A DNA stretch of 64,000 bases from Bradyrhizobium sp. 132. GTDB lineage: Bacteria > Pseudomonadota > Alphaproteobacteria > Rhizobiales > Xanthobacteraceae. Position numbers and translations under genes: made by a program. Numbering within the stretch: position 1 is the stretch's first letter; each line of letters opens with the position of its first letter. A model generated the notes under the pieces. The model did not search any database. It was not told where the DNA came from and was given only the letters and a program-made list of their open reading frames with translations. The DNA lies in NCBI RefSeq assembly GCF_023074185.1, contig NZ_JADPKY010000012.1, positions 1 through 64,000 of the forward strand. The letters run 5' to 3'. This document shows positions 1-8,302 of this stretch, piece after piece.

Positions 1-1028
1 GGCAAGCCGGGACCAAAAACCATGCGCTTGGGGCTCGAAGCCCTCCAGCGCATCAAATTTGGCGCCTCACTGCGAATGGCCGATGTGTGAATCCGATAGG
101 CCGCGGCGGAGAGGTCGAGGAATGGCTGCGTGCTGAGCCAAATCCCCTTCTCCGCGATCAGCTTCGCGCTCGCCTCGTCCATGAGGTGACCGTGCTCGAT
201 GCATCTCACGCCGGCTGCGATCGAGCGCTGGATCGCGACCGGCGTGTAGGCGTGGGTGGCGACATAGGTGCCCCAATTGTCGGCGGCCTCGACGGCGGCG
301 CGCAGCTCGGGCTCGGTGAAGGTGGAGACATCGAGCGGGCTGAAGGGCGACGCGACGCCGCCGCCCGCCGTGAGCTTGACCTGCGAAGCACCCTGCATGA
401 GCTGCTCGCGCGCGCGCACGCGCACCTCGTCGGGACTGTCGGCGACCATGCTGCCGCCGATCCGCTCCATGCGGCTGAGCATGCCGCCGATGGTGCGCGG
501 CAGATCGGAGAGCTGGCGGAAATCGCCATGACCGCTGGTGATGGTGATGATGGCGCCCGAGGGATAGATGCGGGGACCGGCGACAAGATCCTCGTCGATG
601 GCCTGCTTGAGGCCGAAGCTCGGCCCGCCCATGTCGCGCACGGTGGTGAAGCCGCGCATCAGCGTCGCGGTCGCCTCGCTGGCCGCAAGCAGGTTGTTGT
701 AGCCGATATCGCCTGCGAGCGCGGCCATCGGCGTCGGGCGCACCAGCATCGTGTGCCAATGCGCATCGATCAGCCCCGGCATCAGCACGCGGCCGCCGCC
801 GTCGATCACCTGACCGGTGGCTGCGATGTCGGCAGTCGATATCTTCTCGATCTTCCTGTCCCTGACCAGAACATTGGACGCAACCGAGAGCGTCGCGTTC
901 TTTCCGTCGAAAATCCTGACGTTACGGAACAGGACGGCAGCGTCCTGCTGGGCCGCCGCAGGCGACGCATTGCAGAGAAGCACTGCAAGCAGCATCGCGA
1001 GCCCGCCCCGCACTTTCAATCCCGGCAT
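1..1028 (-). CDS. Exported metal-dependent amidohydrolase, truncated by window edge
   Basis: Reading leftward from an ATG at 1028 the frame stays open to base 1, so only about the first 342 residues are present. The N-terminus is a signal peptide (hydrophobic stretch, then SPAAAQQ), suggesting a periplasmic enzyme. The urease/dihydroorotase-like amidohydrolase fold is indicated by DAHWH (the HxH metal motif) near residue 90, VKLTAGGG (probable carboxylated lysine), ATHAY and EHGHLM. The closest families are the exported imidazolonepropionase/Xaa-Pro dipeptidase-type hydrolases. The FGTD-type aspartate motif usually found further on is not recognisable in the last 25 residues, which read VFGPGL at the edge. 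The substrate is unknown. Confidence 0.85.
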   Translation of the reverse strand, partial: MPGLKVRGGLAMLLAVLLCNASPAAAQQDAAVLFRNVRIFDGKNATLSVASNVLVRDRKIEKISTADIAATGQVIDGGGRVLMPGLIDAHWHTMLVRPTPMAALAGDIGYNNLLAASEATATLMRGFTTVRDMGGPSFGLKQAIDEDLVAGPRIYPSGAIITITSGHGDFRQLSDLPRTIGGMLSRMERIGGSMVADSPDEVRVRAREQLMQGASQVKLTAGGGVASPFSPLDVSTFTEPELRAAVEAADNWGTYVATHAYTPVAIQRSIAAGVRCIEHGHLMDEASAKLIAEKGIWLSTQPFLDLSAAAYRIHTSAIRSEAPNLMRWRASSPKRMVFGPGL

Positions 1029-1386
1029 GATCTCCCGCTCCAGAACCCAACCGCGCGATGGTAGTTGATGCCTCGTGCCCCGTGGAGTCAATTTGCAACC
1101 CTAGAGAGATTCTGCAGTTCAGCCATCCAGCTGCGGCAAAGGTGCACCGCGAACTTTACTCGGGAAGATCAGGAAACTGAGTAAGCGCGGCTGTCTCACA
1201 TACATCGAACTCAAATCAAATGCAGACGCTGCAAAAGTCCACGATCAACGCCAGATTGCAATTTGCGCATTCGAGAGTACGATCGTGCCGGCCTGCTCGA
1301 CTGGGGAGAGAAGTAACAGGGGCCGCGAGCGCAGGCGCGAAATGACGAGGCGCAACATGGTCGCACAAACAACTGACGGACACGTC
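1029..1386. other. Intergenic region, no gene recognised
   Basis: This roughly 360-base stretch separates the amidohydrolase (-) from the small membrane protein (+), so it should hold divergent promoters. It is less GC-rich than the flanking genes. I see no convincing open frame, palindrome or sigma-factor motif in it. The last 45 bases could instead be the N-terminus of the next gene if an upstream ATG (1342 or 1357) is used. Confidence 0.4.
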
Positions 1387-1566
1387 ATGCTGGTCAAGAA
1401 ACTCGGCGGACTCCTCGCAATCATCATCGGATGTCTGCTGACGGGAATCGGCGTGACCTTCGAATACGGCGGCACGACGTTCGCCGGCGTTCTCTTCCTG
1501 ATCCTTGGCGCGATCCTGCTCGTGCTGAAGATCATGAAGCGCAACGAAGGGTCTTCGCTGCCGTAG
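1387..1566 (+). CDS. Small two-helix inner-membrane protein
   Basis: The product is about 59 residues with two hydrophobic segments (LGGLLAIIIGCLLTGIGVTF and FAGVLFLILGAILLVLKIM) separated by a short EYGG turn, and a basic C-terminal tail KIMKRNEG. It is probably a small integral membrane protein of unknown function. The start is ambiguous: in-frame ATGs lie at 1342, 1357 and 1387. I chose 1387 because the membrane domain begins directly after it and the upstream residues are not protein-like. A weak GGA precedes it. The gene stands alone, convergent with the GntR gene. Confidence 0.6.
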   Translation: MLVKKLGGLLAIIIGCLLTGIGVTFEYGGTTFAGVLFLILGAILLVLKIMKRNEGSSLP

Positions 1567-1583
1567 CCAAACGATGCGGTTCG

Positions 1584-2291
1584 TTAGGGGCCCAGCACGT
1601 CCGCGAGCCGCAACTCGTCGGCAGCGGGATCTTTCAGAAACAGCTCGGCTTCGATCTCGTTCAGATGCGACAACATCTGCGCGCGGGCGGCCGCTCGGTC
1701 GCGTTTGCGGATCGCGGCGACGATGCCGGCGTGATGATCAGTGCCGCAGGCCGGCGTGTCGTGGCGGCGATAGAGCAGGATGATGAGCGAGGAGCGCGCG
1801 ATCAGCTCCTTGAGGAAACCGAGATAGATGCTGTGACCACTCATCTCGGCGACGAGGCGATGAAAGTCGCCGGAGAGCCGGACCGAGGCGCGCGCGTCGC
1901 CGCGCGATTCCGCCTCGCGTTCCTCGGCAAGATGCCGCTGGAGACGATTGATCCAGGCCGGTGACACCGCGTCAACGGCGTGATCGACGATCGTCGGCTC
2001 GATCAGGCGGCGCGCCTCGAACACTTCGCGGGCATCCGCAGGCGTCGGGCGTGCGATGAAGGCGCCGCGGTTCTTCTCGATGTGGACGATGCCCTCATGC
2101 GCGAGCTGCTGGAGCGCGGTGCGAACCAGCGTGCGGCTTGATCCGTAGATCTCGCCGATCTCGTCCTCGCCGAGTTTCGTGCCCGGCAGCAGACGATGCT
2201 CGAGGATCGCCGCGGTCACGCCTTCCCGGATGCGGCTGACGCGATCGCTCGCACCTGGCGCGTCGGATTTCGGTCGGGACTTGGCGGCCAT
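1584..2291 (-). CDS. GntR-family transcriptional regulator, FCD (FadR) subfamily
   Basis: The 235-residue product has an N-terminal winged helix (SRIREGVTAAILEHRLLPG, then IYGSSRTLVRTALQQLAHEG) followed by an all-helical FCD effector domain (FEARRLIEPTIVDHAV, and SGDFHRLVAEMSGHSIY with the D..H metal/ligand motif). FCD regulators usually repress a neighbouring catabolic or uptake operon and release DNA on binding a small acid. It is transcribed divergently from the polyamine-type ABC operon, so it probably controls that operon. The start MAAKSRPK was chosen because the 28 upstream codons in the frame do not resemble the family. Confidence 0.9.
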   Translation of the reverse strand: MAAKSRPKSDAPGASDRVSRIREGVTAAILEHRLLPGTKLGEDEIGEIYGSSRTLVRTALQQLAHEGIVHIEKNRGAFIARPTPADAREVFEARRLIEPTIVDHAVDAVSPAWINRLQRHLAEEREAESRGDARASVRLSGDFHRLVAEMSGHSIYLGFLKELIARSSLIILLYRRHDTPACGTDHHAGIVAAIRKRDRAAARAQMLSHLNEIEAELFLKDPAADELRLADVLGP

Positions 2292-2504
2292 GGGGTGTGA
2301 GGACTCGATCGGCAACGTTCGGCCTCGAATGGTAGTCGACGAGCTGTATCCAATCACAGGCAAAACTTTATACAATCCGCGCCTGTTTTGTGTGCACGCA
2401 ACTGCGAAGGCAGCAAGCCGGCCGGACGCACGAGATTCGATCTAACGATCTGACTCCGCTGCACTGTTTTGCAATTCGGCCAGCCAAGGACGATTCACGC
2501 GCGA

Positions 2505-2520
2505 TTGGCACGGACCTTGC
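2505..2520 (+). promoter_or_regulatory. Sigma-54 (RpoN) -24/-12 promoter of the ABC/racemase operon
   Basis: The sequence TTGGCACG-GACC-TTGC matches the RpoN consensus (TGGCACG-N4-TTGC) at every core position, with GG and GC separated by the required 10 bases. Transcription would start near 2531, giving a leader of about 28 bases before the ATG at 2559. Sigma-54 promoters need an enhancer-binding activator such as NtrC. I could not identify its site with confidence between 2292 and 2500, although that region holds GTGTGCAC near 2390. Confidence 0.8.
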
Positions 2521-2558
2521 GGAGAGAGGCGAAGCATCGCCCTCTCCCCGGACACGCC

Positions 2559-3545
2559 ATGGCCACTCCCGCCGCTCTCGAACTGGTCGCCGTCACCAAG
2601 CGTTACGACACGACGCTGGCGGTCGACACCGTCAATCTGAAGATCCCGGCAGGCACCTATTGCTGCCTGCTCGGCCCCTCCGGCTGCGGCAAGACTTCGA
2701 CCTTGCGCATGATCGCGGGCCACGAGGCGGTCAGCGAAGGCGACATCATCCTTGGCCCGCAAAACGTCACCGACCTCGCGCCCGCCAAGCGCGGTACGGC
2801 GATGATGTTCCAGTCCTACGCGCTGTTTCCGCACCTGACCGTGCTCGACAATGTTGCGTTTGCCCTGAAAATGCGCGGCGTCGACCGCGCGATCAGGCAC
2901 AAGCGCGCCGGCGAACTGCTCGAGCTGGTCGCAATGAGCCCCTATGCCGGCCGACTGCCGGCCCAGCTCTCCGGCGGCCAGCAGCAGCGCGTGGCGCTCG
3001 CCCGCGCGCTGATCACCGAGCCGCAGATCCTCTTGCTCGACGAGCCGCTCTCCGCGCTCGATCCGTTCCTGCGGGTCAGGATGCGCGGCGAGCTGAAGCG
3101 GCTGCAGCGCGAGCTCGGCATCAGTTTCATCCAGGTCACCCACGGCCAGGAAGAGGCGATGGCGCTTGCCGACCACATCGTGGTGATGAACCAGGGCAAG
3201 ATCGAGCAGCAGGGCTCGGCCCGCGACATCTTCCATCACCCCAGCACCGAATTCGTGGCGCGCTTCATCGGCGGCCACAACGTCCTCAGCGACGCCGGCA
3301 AACTCATTGCCGTGCGCGCCGATCAACTCGGCATCACGCCGTTTGTTGAGGGTGCGTTCGGCGCACCGGCGCTGCTGACCCAGACCGAGTACCAGGGCTC
3401 ATATGTCGCCGTCTCGCTTACGCTCGACGACGGCACTGCCTTGTTCGCCCACGTTCCCGAGACCGTGTTCGACGCCCGCCCTTTCCGTCCGGGCGATCGC
3501 GTTCTGGTCACCTGGGATCCCGCCAAGGCGCAGCGCCTGCAATAG
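2559..3545 (+). CDS. ABC importer ATP-binding subunit, spermidine/putrescine (PotA) type
   Basis: The 328-residue ATPase has a Walker A at residues 39-46 (GPSGCGKT), Q-loop MMFQSYALFPH, signature LSGGQQQR, Walker B LLLDEPLSALD and H-loop VTHGQEEAM. The final 80 residues form a TOBE/OB-like regulatory domain, as in PotA/FbpC-type importers. It energises the two permeases encoded downstream. The start MATPAAL was chosen because the longer frame upstream runs through the sigma-54 promoter. It is the first gene of the operon. Confidence 0.92.
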   Translation: MATPAALELVAVTKRYDTTLAVDTVNLKIPAGTYCCLLGPSGCGKTSTLRMIAGHEAVSEGDIILGPQNVTDLAPAKRGTAMMFQSYALFPHLTVLDNVAFALKMRGVDRAIRHKRAGELLELVAMSPYAGRLPAQLSGGQQQRVALARALITEPQILLLDEPLSALDPFLRVRMRGELKRLQRELGISFIQVTHGQEEAMALADHIVVMNQGKIEQQGSARDIFHHPSTEFVARFIGGHNVLSDAGKLIAVRADQLGITPFVEGAFGAPALLTQTEYQGSYVAVSLTLDDGTALFAHVPETVFDARPFRPGDRVLVTWDPAKAQRLQ

Positions 3546-3587
3546 CGTCCATCGATCGAAAAAATGCGCAACAGAGGAGTGACTGGT

Positions 3588-4877
3588 ATGACCGAGACGA
3601 CCAAAAAGACCGGCGTCAGCCGCCGCACGCTATTGAAGAGCACCGCTGGTCTCGCCGGCCTTGCCGCGGGCTCCGGCGCCATCACCGGCTTCCCCTACGT
3701 GATGTCGGCCGAGCCGAAGGTGCTGCGCTATCTCGGCACCGCCGTGAACGAGGGCGACGACATCTCCAAGCAGTGCCTGAAGGACACCGGCATCAAGATC
3801 GAATACATCACCGCGACCACCGACGACGTCACCAAGCGCGTGATGACCCAGCCGAACTCCTTCGACGTGCTGGACACCGAATATTTCTCGCTGAAGAAGA
3901 TCGTGCCGTCGGGCAACATCCTTGCCCTCGATTCCAGGAAGATCAAGGAATTCGACAACATCACGCCCGTCTTCACCAAGGGCCAGACGCCCGGCGGCAA
4001 GAAGATCGGCGGCCAGGGCACCGCGCCCTGGAAGGTGCTGTATCTCGAAGGCAAGGACTCCAAGAAGTTCGCGACGTCGGCGACCGAATTCGTCACGCTG
4101 ATTCCGACCGTCTACAACGCCGACACGCTCGGCGTCCGTCCCGACTTGATCAAGCGGCCGATCAGCTCGTGGGCCGAGCTGCTCAATCCCGAGTTCAAGG
4201 GCAAGGCCTCGATCCTCAACATCCCCTCGATCGGCATCATGGATGCCGCGATGGTCGTGGAAGCCTCCGGCAAGTACAAATATGCCGACAAGGGCAACAT
4301 GACCAAGGAAGAGATCGATCTCACCATGAAGGTGATGATCGAAGCCAAGAAGGCCGGCCAGTTCCGCGCGTTCTGGAAGGACTTCAACGAGAGCGTCAAC
4401 CTGATGGCGTCGGGCGAAACCGTGATCCAGTCGATGTGGTCGCCGGCGGTGACGAAGGTGCGCTCGATGGGGATCGCCTGCACCTTCCAACCGCTTAAGG
4501 AAGGCTATCGTTCCTGGGCTTCCGGCTTCTGCGTCTCCAAGGGCGTGTCGGGCGCCAAGCTCGAATGGGCCTACGAGTTCGTCAACTGGTTCCTGGCCGG
4601 CTATGCCGGCGCCTATCTCAACCGCCAGGGCTATTACTCCGCCGTGCTCTCCACCGCGAAAGCGCACATGGAGCCCTACGAGTGGGCCTACTGGATGGAA
4701 GGCAAGGCAGCCGAGAAGGACATCAAGGCGCCCGACGGCTCGCTGCTCGAAAAGGCCGGCGCCGTGCGCGACGGCGGCTCCTACGAGGACCGCATGGGCG
4801 GCGTCGCCTGCTGGAACGCGGTGATGGACGAGAACGACTACATGGTCCGCAAGTGGAACGAGTTCATCGCGGCGTAA
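3588..4877 (+). CDS. Tat-exported solute-binding protein of polyamine-type ABC importer
   Basis: The product is about 429 residues. The start ATG at 3588 follows an AGAGGAG ribosome site; an upstream in-frame ATG (3564) lacks one. A twin-arginine signal (SRRTLLK at residues 11-17) precedes a hydrophobic segment and a cut site around VMSAEP, so the folded protein is predicted to go to the periplasm via Tat. The body resembles PotD/family-1 binding proteins. It lies between the ATPase and permease genes. The real ligand is not predictable; the racemase in the operon hints at an amino-acid derivative rather than a polyamine. Confidence 0.88.
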   Translation: MTETTKKTGVSRRTLLKSTAGLAGLAAGSGAITGFPYVMSAEPKVLRYLGTAVNEGDDISKQCLKDTGIKIEYITATTDDVTKRVMTQPNSFDVLDTEYFSLKKIVPSGNILALDSRKIKEFDNITPVFTKGQTPGGKKIGGQGTAPWKVLYLEGKDSKKFATSATEFVTLIPTVYNADTLGVRPDLIKRPISSWAELLNPEFKGKASILNIPSIGIMDAAMVVEASGKYKYADKGNMTKEEIDLTMKVMIEAKKAGQFRAFWKDFNESVNLMASGETVIQSMWSPAVTKVRSMGIACTFQPLKEGYRSWASGFCVSKGVSGAKLEWAYEFVNWFLAGYAGAYLNRQGYYSAVLSTAKAHMEPYEWAYWMEGKAAEKDIKAPDGSLLEKAGAVRDGGSYEDRMGGVACWNAVMDENDYMVRKWNEFIAA

Positions 4878-4881
4878 TCTG

Positions 4882-5841
4882 ATGGACACATCGGAGGACA
4901 TCCTGCAACAGGCATCCCCGGACCTTGTCCGGGGGTCGGGCACAGCGCGCGCCGCGAAAGCGGCGCGCCTGTCGCCATCCTTCGTCTCCTGGCTCCAGGC
5001 CGGGCCGATGATGTTGGTGTTTCTCGCCTTCTTCTTGATCCCGCTGGTCTTCGTCGTCATCGTCTCCTTCTGGGACTACAACGAATACCAGTTGCTGCCG
5101 GCCTTCTCCGGCCGCGGCTACACCGACACGTTCGAGGGCTGCATCGCGCAGCTCCCCGATCTCTGCACCATCGCCAAGACCTATTTGAAAACGCTGAAGC
5201 TGTGCTTCCTGGTCTGGGCGATCACGCTGTTCATCGGCTTCTGGGTCGCCTACTTCCTGGCCTTCCACGTCAAGTCCAGGACCTGGCAGATGGGATTGTC
5301 GCTGCTCTGCACGATCCCGTTCTGGACCTCCAACGTAATCCGCATGATCGCCTGGATCCCGCTGCTCGGGCGCAACGGCCTGGTCAATTCCGGTCTGGTC
5401 AAGACCGGTGCGATCAATCAGCCGCTCGAATGGCTGCTGTTCTCCGAATTCTCCGTGGTGCTGGCGCTGGTCCACCTCTTCACCTTCTTCATGGTGGTGC
5501 CGATCTTCAATTCGATGGTGCGCATCGACAAGTCGCTGATCGAGGCCGCCTATGACGCCGGCGCCGCCGGCTTCCAGACGCTCGTCAACGTCATCATCCC
5601 GCTGGCCAAACCCGGCATCGTAATCGGCTCGATCTTCGTCATCACCATCGTGATGGGCGACTTCATCACCATCGGCGTGATGGGCGGCCAGCAGATCGCG
5701 GCCGCCGGCAAGATCATCGAGACGCGGGTGAACGCGCTGCAATTCCCGGCAGCGGCCGCAAACGCCGTGATCCTGCTCGTCATCACCTTCCTGATCATCA
5801 CCATGATGTCGCGCATCGTCGACATCAAGAAGGAACTATAG
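4882..5841 (+). CDS. ABC importer permease, PotB type
   Basis: The 319-residue inner-membrane permease has about six hydrophobic helices (the first is MMLVFLAFFLIPLVFVVIV) and the EAA cytoplasmic loop EAAYDAGAAGFQTLVNVIIP that contacts the ATPase. It starts 5 bases after the binding-protein stop. The first 35 residues are hydrophilic and unlike the family. They are partly encoded by a perfect GC-rich palindrome (4916-4934), suggesting a repeat insertion into the 5' end of the gene. No good ribosome site precedes 4882, so translation may be coupled. Confidence 0.9.
   Translation: MDTSEDILQQASPDLVRGSGTARAAKAARLSPSFVSWLQAGPMMLVFLAFFLIPLVFVVIVSFWDYNEYQLLPAFSGRGYTDTFEGCIAQLPDLCTIAKTYLKTLKLCFLVWAITLFIGFWVAYFLAFHVKSRTWQMGLSLLCTIPFWTSNVIRMIAWIPLLGRNGLVNSGLVKTGAINQPLEWLLFSEFSVVLALVHLFTFFMVVPIFNSMVRIDKSLIEAAYDAGAAGFQTLVNVIIPLAKPGIVIGSIFVITIVMGDFITIGVMGGQQIAAAGKIIETRVNALQFPAAAANAVILLVITFLIITMMSRIVDIKKEL
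4916..4934. repeat. REP-like palindrome inside permease 5' coding region
   Basis: CCCCGGAC-CTT-GTCCGGGG is a perfect 8-base inverted repeat inside codons 12-18 of the permease gene. It resembles the cores of intergenic palindromes elsewhere in the window (for example near 40200). It is in frame and encodes part of a non-conserved N-terminal tail. Confidence 0.6.
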
Positions 5842-5844
5842 GCG

Positions 5845-6723
5845 ATGAAGGAGGGACGCCCGCGCAGCTTCTACGTGCTCGCGATCTTCTTCGCGGCCTA
5901 CACGCTGTTCCTCTACGGCCCGATGATCGCGATCTACGTCCTGTCGTTCCAGGGGCCGCAGGGCGGCCTCACCTTCCCGATGAACGGCGTCTCGACCTTC
6001 TGGATCGCAAAACTGTTCCAGGGAACCGGCATCGTCGATCTCGGCGCGGCCTTTCGCCGTTCGCTGCTGCTTGGCATCATCGTGATGATCGTTACCGTCG
6101 TGCTGTCGGTTGCTGCCGGCATGGCGTTCCGCAGGAAGTTCAAGGCGCAAAGCATCTTGTTCTATTCGGCGATCGCGAGCCTCATCGTTCCCTCGATCAT
6201 CACCTCACTCGGCATCTCGCTTGAATTCCGCATCATCGACGATCTGATCAAGGCGCATTGGAACGAGAACTTCGAGACCTCGATGGGCCTGCTGACCTCG
6301 GGCCTCGGCGCACATCTGACCTGGACGTTGCCATTCGGCCTGCTCATCATGTTCGCGATCTTCAACCGCTTTGATCCCCGGCTCGAAGAAGCCGCACGCG
6401 ACCTGGGTGCGACGCCGTGGCAGGCCTTCCGTCATGTCGTGCTGCCGATCATCCTGCCGTCGGTGATCGGCATCGGCCTGTTCGGATTCACGCTGTCCTG
6501 GGACGAACTGGCGCGCTCGAGTCAGGCGATCGGCGCGGTGAATACATTGCCGCTCGATCTCCAGGGCCTTACCACGACGGTGACGAACCCGGATATCTAT
6601 GCGCTCGGCACCATCATCTCCGCGGTGTCGTTTGCGGTGATCACGCTTGCGCTCGGCACCATCCACATGCTCAACAAGCGGCAGGCGGCGAAGGGCTCGG
6701 ACGCCGGCAAGGGACTTGTCTGA
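5845..6723 (+). CDS. ABC importer permease, PotC type
   Basis: This is the 292-residue second permease subunit, with six predicted helices and the EAA loop EEAARDLGATPWQAFRHVVL. It starts 3 bases after the first permease stops and ends in an ATGA overlap with the racemase gene, which indicates translational coupling. With the ATPase and binding protein it completes a type-I importer of the PotABCD class. Confidence 0.92.
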   Translation: MKEGRPRSFYVLAIFFAAYTLFLYGPMIAIYVLSFQGPQGGLTFPMNGVSTFWIAKLFQGTGIVDLGAAFRRSLLLGIIVMIVTVVLSVAAGMAFRRKFKAQSILFYSAIASLIVPSIITSLGISLEFRIIDDLIKAHWNENFETSMGLLTSGLGAHLTWTLPFGLLIMFAIFNRFDPRLEEAARDLGATPWQAFRHVVLPIILPSVIGIGLFGFTLSWDELARSSQAIGAVNTLPLDLQGLTTTVTNPDIYALGTIISAVSFAVITLALGTIHMLNKRQAAKGSDAGKGLV

Positions 6724-7454
6724 TGCGGCTTCACGTCGTCAATCCCAACACTACGGCTTCGATGACGACGAAGATCGCCGCTGCCGCGCGCGCGATCGCC
6801 CTGCCCGACACATCGATCGATGCGCGCCAGCCGGCGATGGGCCCGGTCTCGATCGAGGGATTTTACGACGAGGCCTTTGCGGTGCCCGGCATGCTCGGCT
6901 GCATCCGCGACGCCGATCGCGACGGTGCGGACGCCCACATCATCGCCTGCTTCGACGACACCGGCCTCGACGCCGCGCGCGCGATCGCGACGGCACCGGT
7001 GATCGGCATTGGCGAAGCGGGCTTCCACATGGCGAGCCTGATCGCCGCGCGCTTCGCCGTGGTGACGACGCTCGGTGTCTCCATCGTGCCGATCGAGCAT
7101 AATCTTAAGAGGTACGGTCTCATCGAGCGCTGTGCCCGCGTCCGCGCTGCCGAGGTGCCGGTGCTCGCGCTTGAGGAGCGCAATACTGATGCGCTCGCAA
7201 AAATCTCCGCGGAGATCACAGCCGCGATCCGCGACGACCGCGCGGAGGTCATAGTGCTCGGTTGCGCCGGCATGGCCGATCTCGCTGCAGAACTCGCCGC
7301 CACGCACGGCCTGCCCGTGATCGACGGCGTCGCCGCCGCAGTGACCTTGGCGGAATCACTGGTGCGCCTGGCGCTGAAGACCTCCCGGCTCGGGCCCTAT
7401 GCGGCGCCGCGATCGAAGACCTATGCCGGGCCGTTTTCTCCGTTTCAGCCCTGA
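6723..7454 (+). CDS. Asp/Glu/hydantoin racemase family protein
   Basis: The 243-residue protein begins MRLHVVNPNTTASMT, the typical start of the HyuE/AroM-type racemase family. It has two catalytic cysteine regions, IIACFDDTGLDAAR and VLGCAGMADLA, expected of a cofactor-independent two-base racemase. Such enzymes invert hydantoins, aspartate or glutamate. Its ATG overlaps the stop of the second permease, so it belongs to the importer operon and probably processes the imported compound. This points to a chiral nitrogen compound such as a hydantoin or D-amino acid derivative (inference). Confidence 0.85.
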   Translation: MRLHVVNPNTTASMTTKIAAAARAIALPDTSIDARQPAMGPVSIEGFYDEAFAVPGMLGCIRDADRDGADAHIIACFDDTGLDAARAIATAPVIGIGEAGFHMASLIAARFAVVTTLGVSIVPIEHNLKRYGLIERCARVRAAEVPVLALEERNTDALAKISAEITAAIRDDRAEVIVLGCAGMADLAAELAATHGLPVIDGVAAAVTLAESLVRLALKTSRLGPYAAPRSKTYAGPFSPFQP

Positions 7455-7467
7455 TCCCTATCCTGAA

Positions 7468-7511
7468 GAGACCTTCGGAGGTCTCAAGGCCTGTGTTTGC
7501 TGGCTTTTTTT
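7468..7511 (+). terminator. Putative terminator of the ABC/racemase operon
   Basis: A 7-base stem GAGACCT/AGGTCTC with a TCGG loop lies 14 bases after the racemase stop. A run of seven T residues follows only after a 19-base gap (7505-7511), so this is a weak or non-canonical intrinsic terminator. Confidence 0.45.
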
Positions 7512-7542
7512 GCTCTTAGCCTCTTTTTGGTCCCATTCCTTG

Positions 7543-7562
7543 CCGAAACGTAACGTTTTCGG
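7543..7562. promoter_or_regulatory. Imperfect palindrome upstream of coiled-coil gene, possible operator
   Basis: CCGAAACGT-A-ACGTTTTCGG is a 9-base inverted repeat with one extra T in the right arm, about 70 bases before the ATG at 7631. It could be an operator for an unidentified repressor. No promoter hexamers are obvious beside it. Confidence 0.35.
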
Positions 7563-7630
7563 GACACCCCGGTGATCTCAGGGTTGCCGGTTTTCGCCAC
7601 TCACCAAGTTTCAATTTGGGTTTGTCAGCG

Positions 7631-8125
7631 ATGATCGATCTCGCAGAGGACGCACCGTCCAACCCCCTCCTTCGTCTCGGCGCCCAGCCCATCGCGCTGA
7701 CCGCTGCCGCCCTCCTCCTGCTGATCGCCGGCGTGACCTCGATCGCGATCTGGCGCGCCTATACCGGCTCAGCTCCTGAGACCGACCGGGTGGTGGCGTC
7801 GCGGCAGCTTCAAGCCCGCACCGCACAGGCCTCCGAGCAGCTGTTCGAGAAGACCAAGGGACTGGAGGCGACCCAGCAGGAATCGATCGACCAGCTCCAG
7901 GTCGTGCAGGACCAGCTCCAGACGGTGAAGCGGTTGCTCGCATTCCAGCAGGCCGACACCAAGCGCCTGTCCGAGCAGGTCGCAACGCTGAACGAGTCGA
8001 TCGACGGCCTGCGGCAGTCCTTTGCCAGCGTCCGGACGACCGAGGTGGAGACCCCCTCGGTTACCCGCAGGAAACCGGTGCGGCAGCGCGTCCACGCCAG
8101 CGCGCGCAAGCGCTCGCGCGGCTGA
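7631..8125 (+). CDS. Hypothetical single-pass membrane protein with coiled coil
   Basis: The 164-residue product has a hydrophilic N-terminus, one transmembrane helix at about residues 20-42 (IALTAAALLLLIAGVTSIAI) and a long heptad-rich coiled coil (about residues 55-130, rich in Q, L, E). A very basic tail, RRKPVRQRVHASARKRSRG, completes it. The arrangement suggests a membrane-anchored scaffold with its coiled coil in the periplasm. I chose the ATG at 7631 over an upstream in-frame TTG (7616). A strong terminator follows, so the gene is probably monocistronic. I know of no characterised function. Confidence 0.75.
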   Translation: MIDLAEDAPSNPLLRLGAQPIALTAAALLLLIAGVTSIAIWRAYTGSAPETDRVVASRQLQARTAQASEQLFEKTKGLEATQQESIDQLQVVQDQLQTVKRLLAFQQADTKRLSEQVATLNESIDGLRQSFASVRTTEVETPSVTRRKPVRQRVHASARKRSRG

Positions 8126-8247
8126 GCTGCTCGCGACGCAGCTTTAAATTTTTTGACTTGTGAACTGGATCACATTCGCCAATATGAATCTGAGCGATGC
8201 TAGCCGTTACCGGATGGCGTGAGCCGATTTCAATGTCCGGGGCTGGC

Positions 8248-8288
8248 AAGGTCGTTGACGGTATACTGCGTCGACGACCTTGTTTTTT
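8248..8288 (+). terminator. Rho-independent terminator
   Basis: A 12-base stem with one G-T wobble (8248-8259 with 8270-8281), a 10-base loop and a TGTTTTTT tail. It lies about 120 bases after the coiled-coil gene and is oriented to stop its transcription before the converging gene at 8303. Confidence 0.85.
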
Positions 8289-8302
8289 GATGGGTACAGC
8301 GC

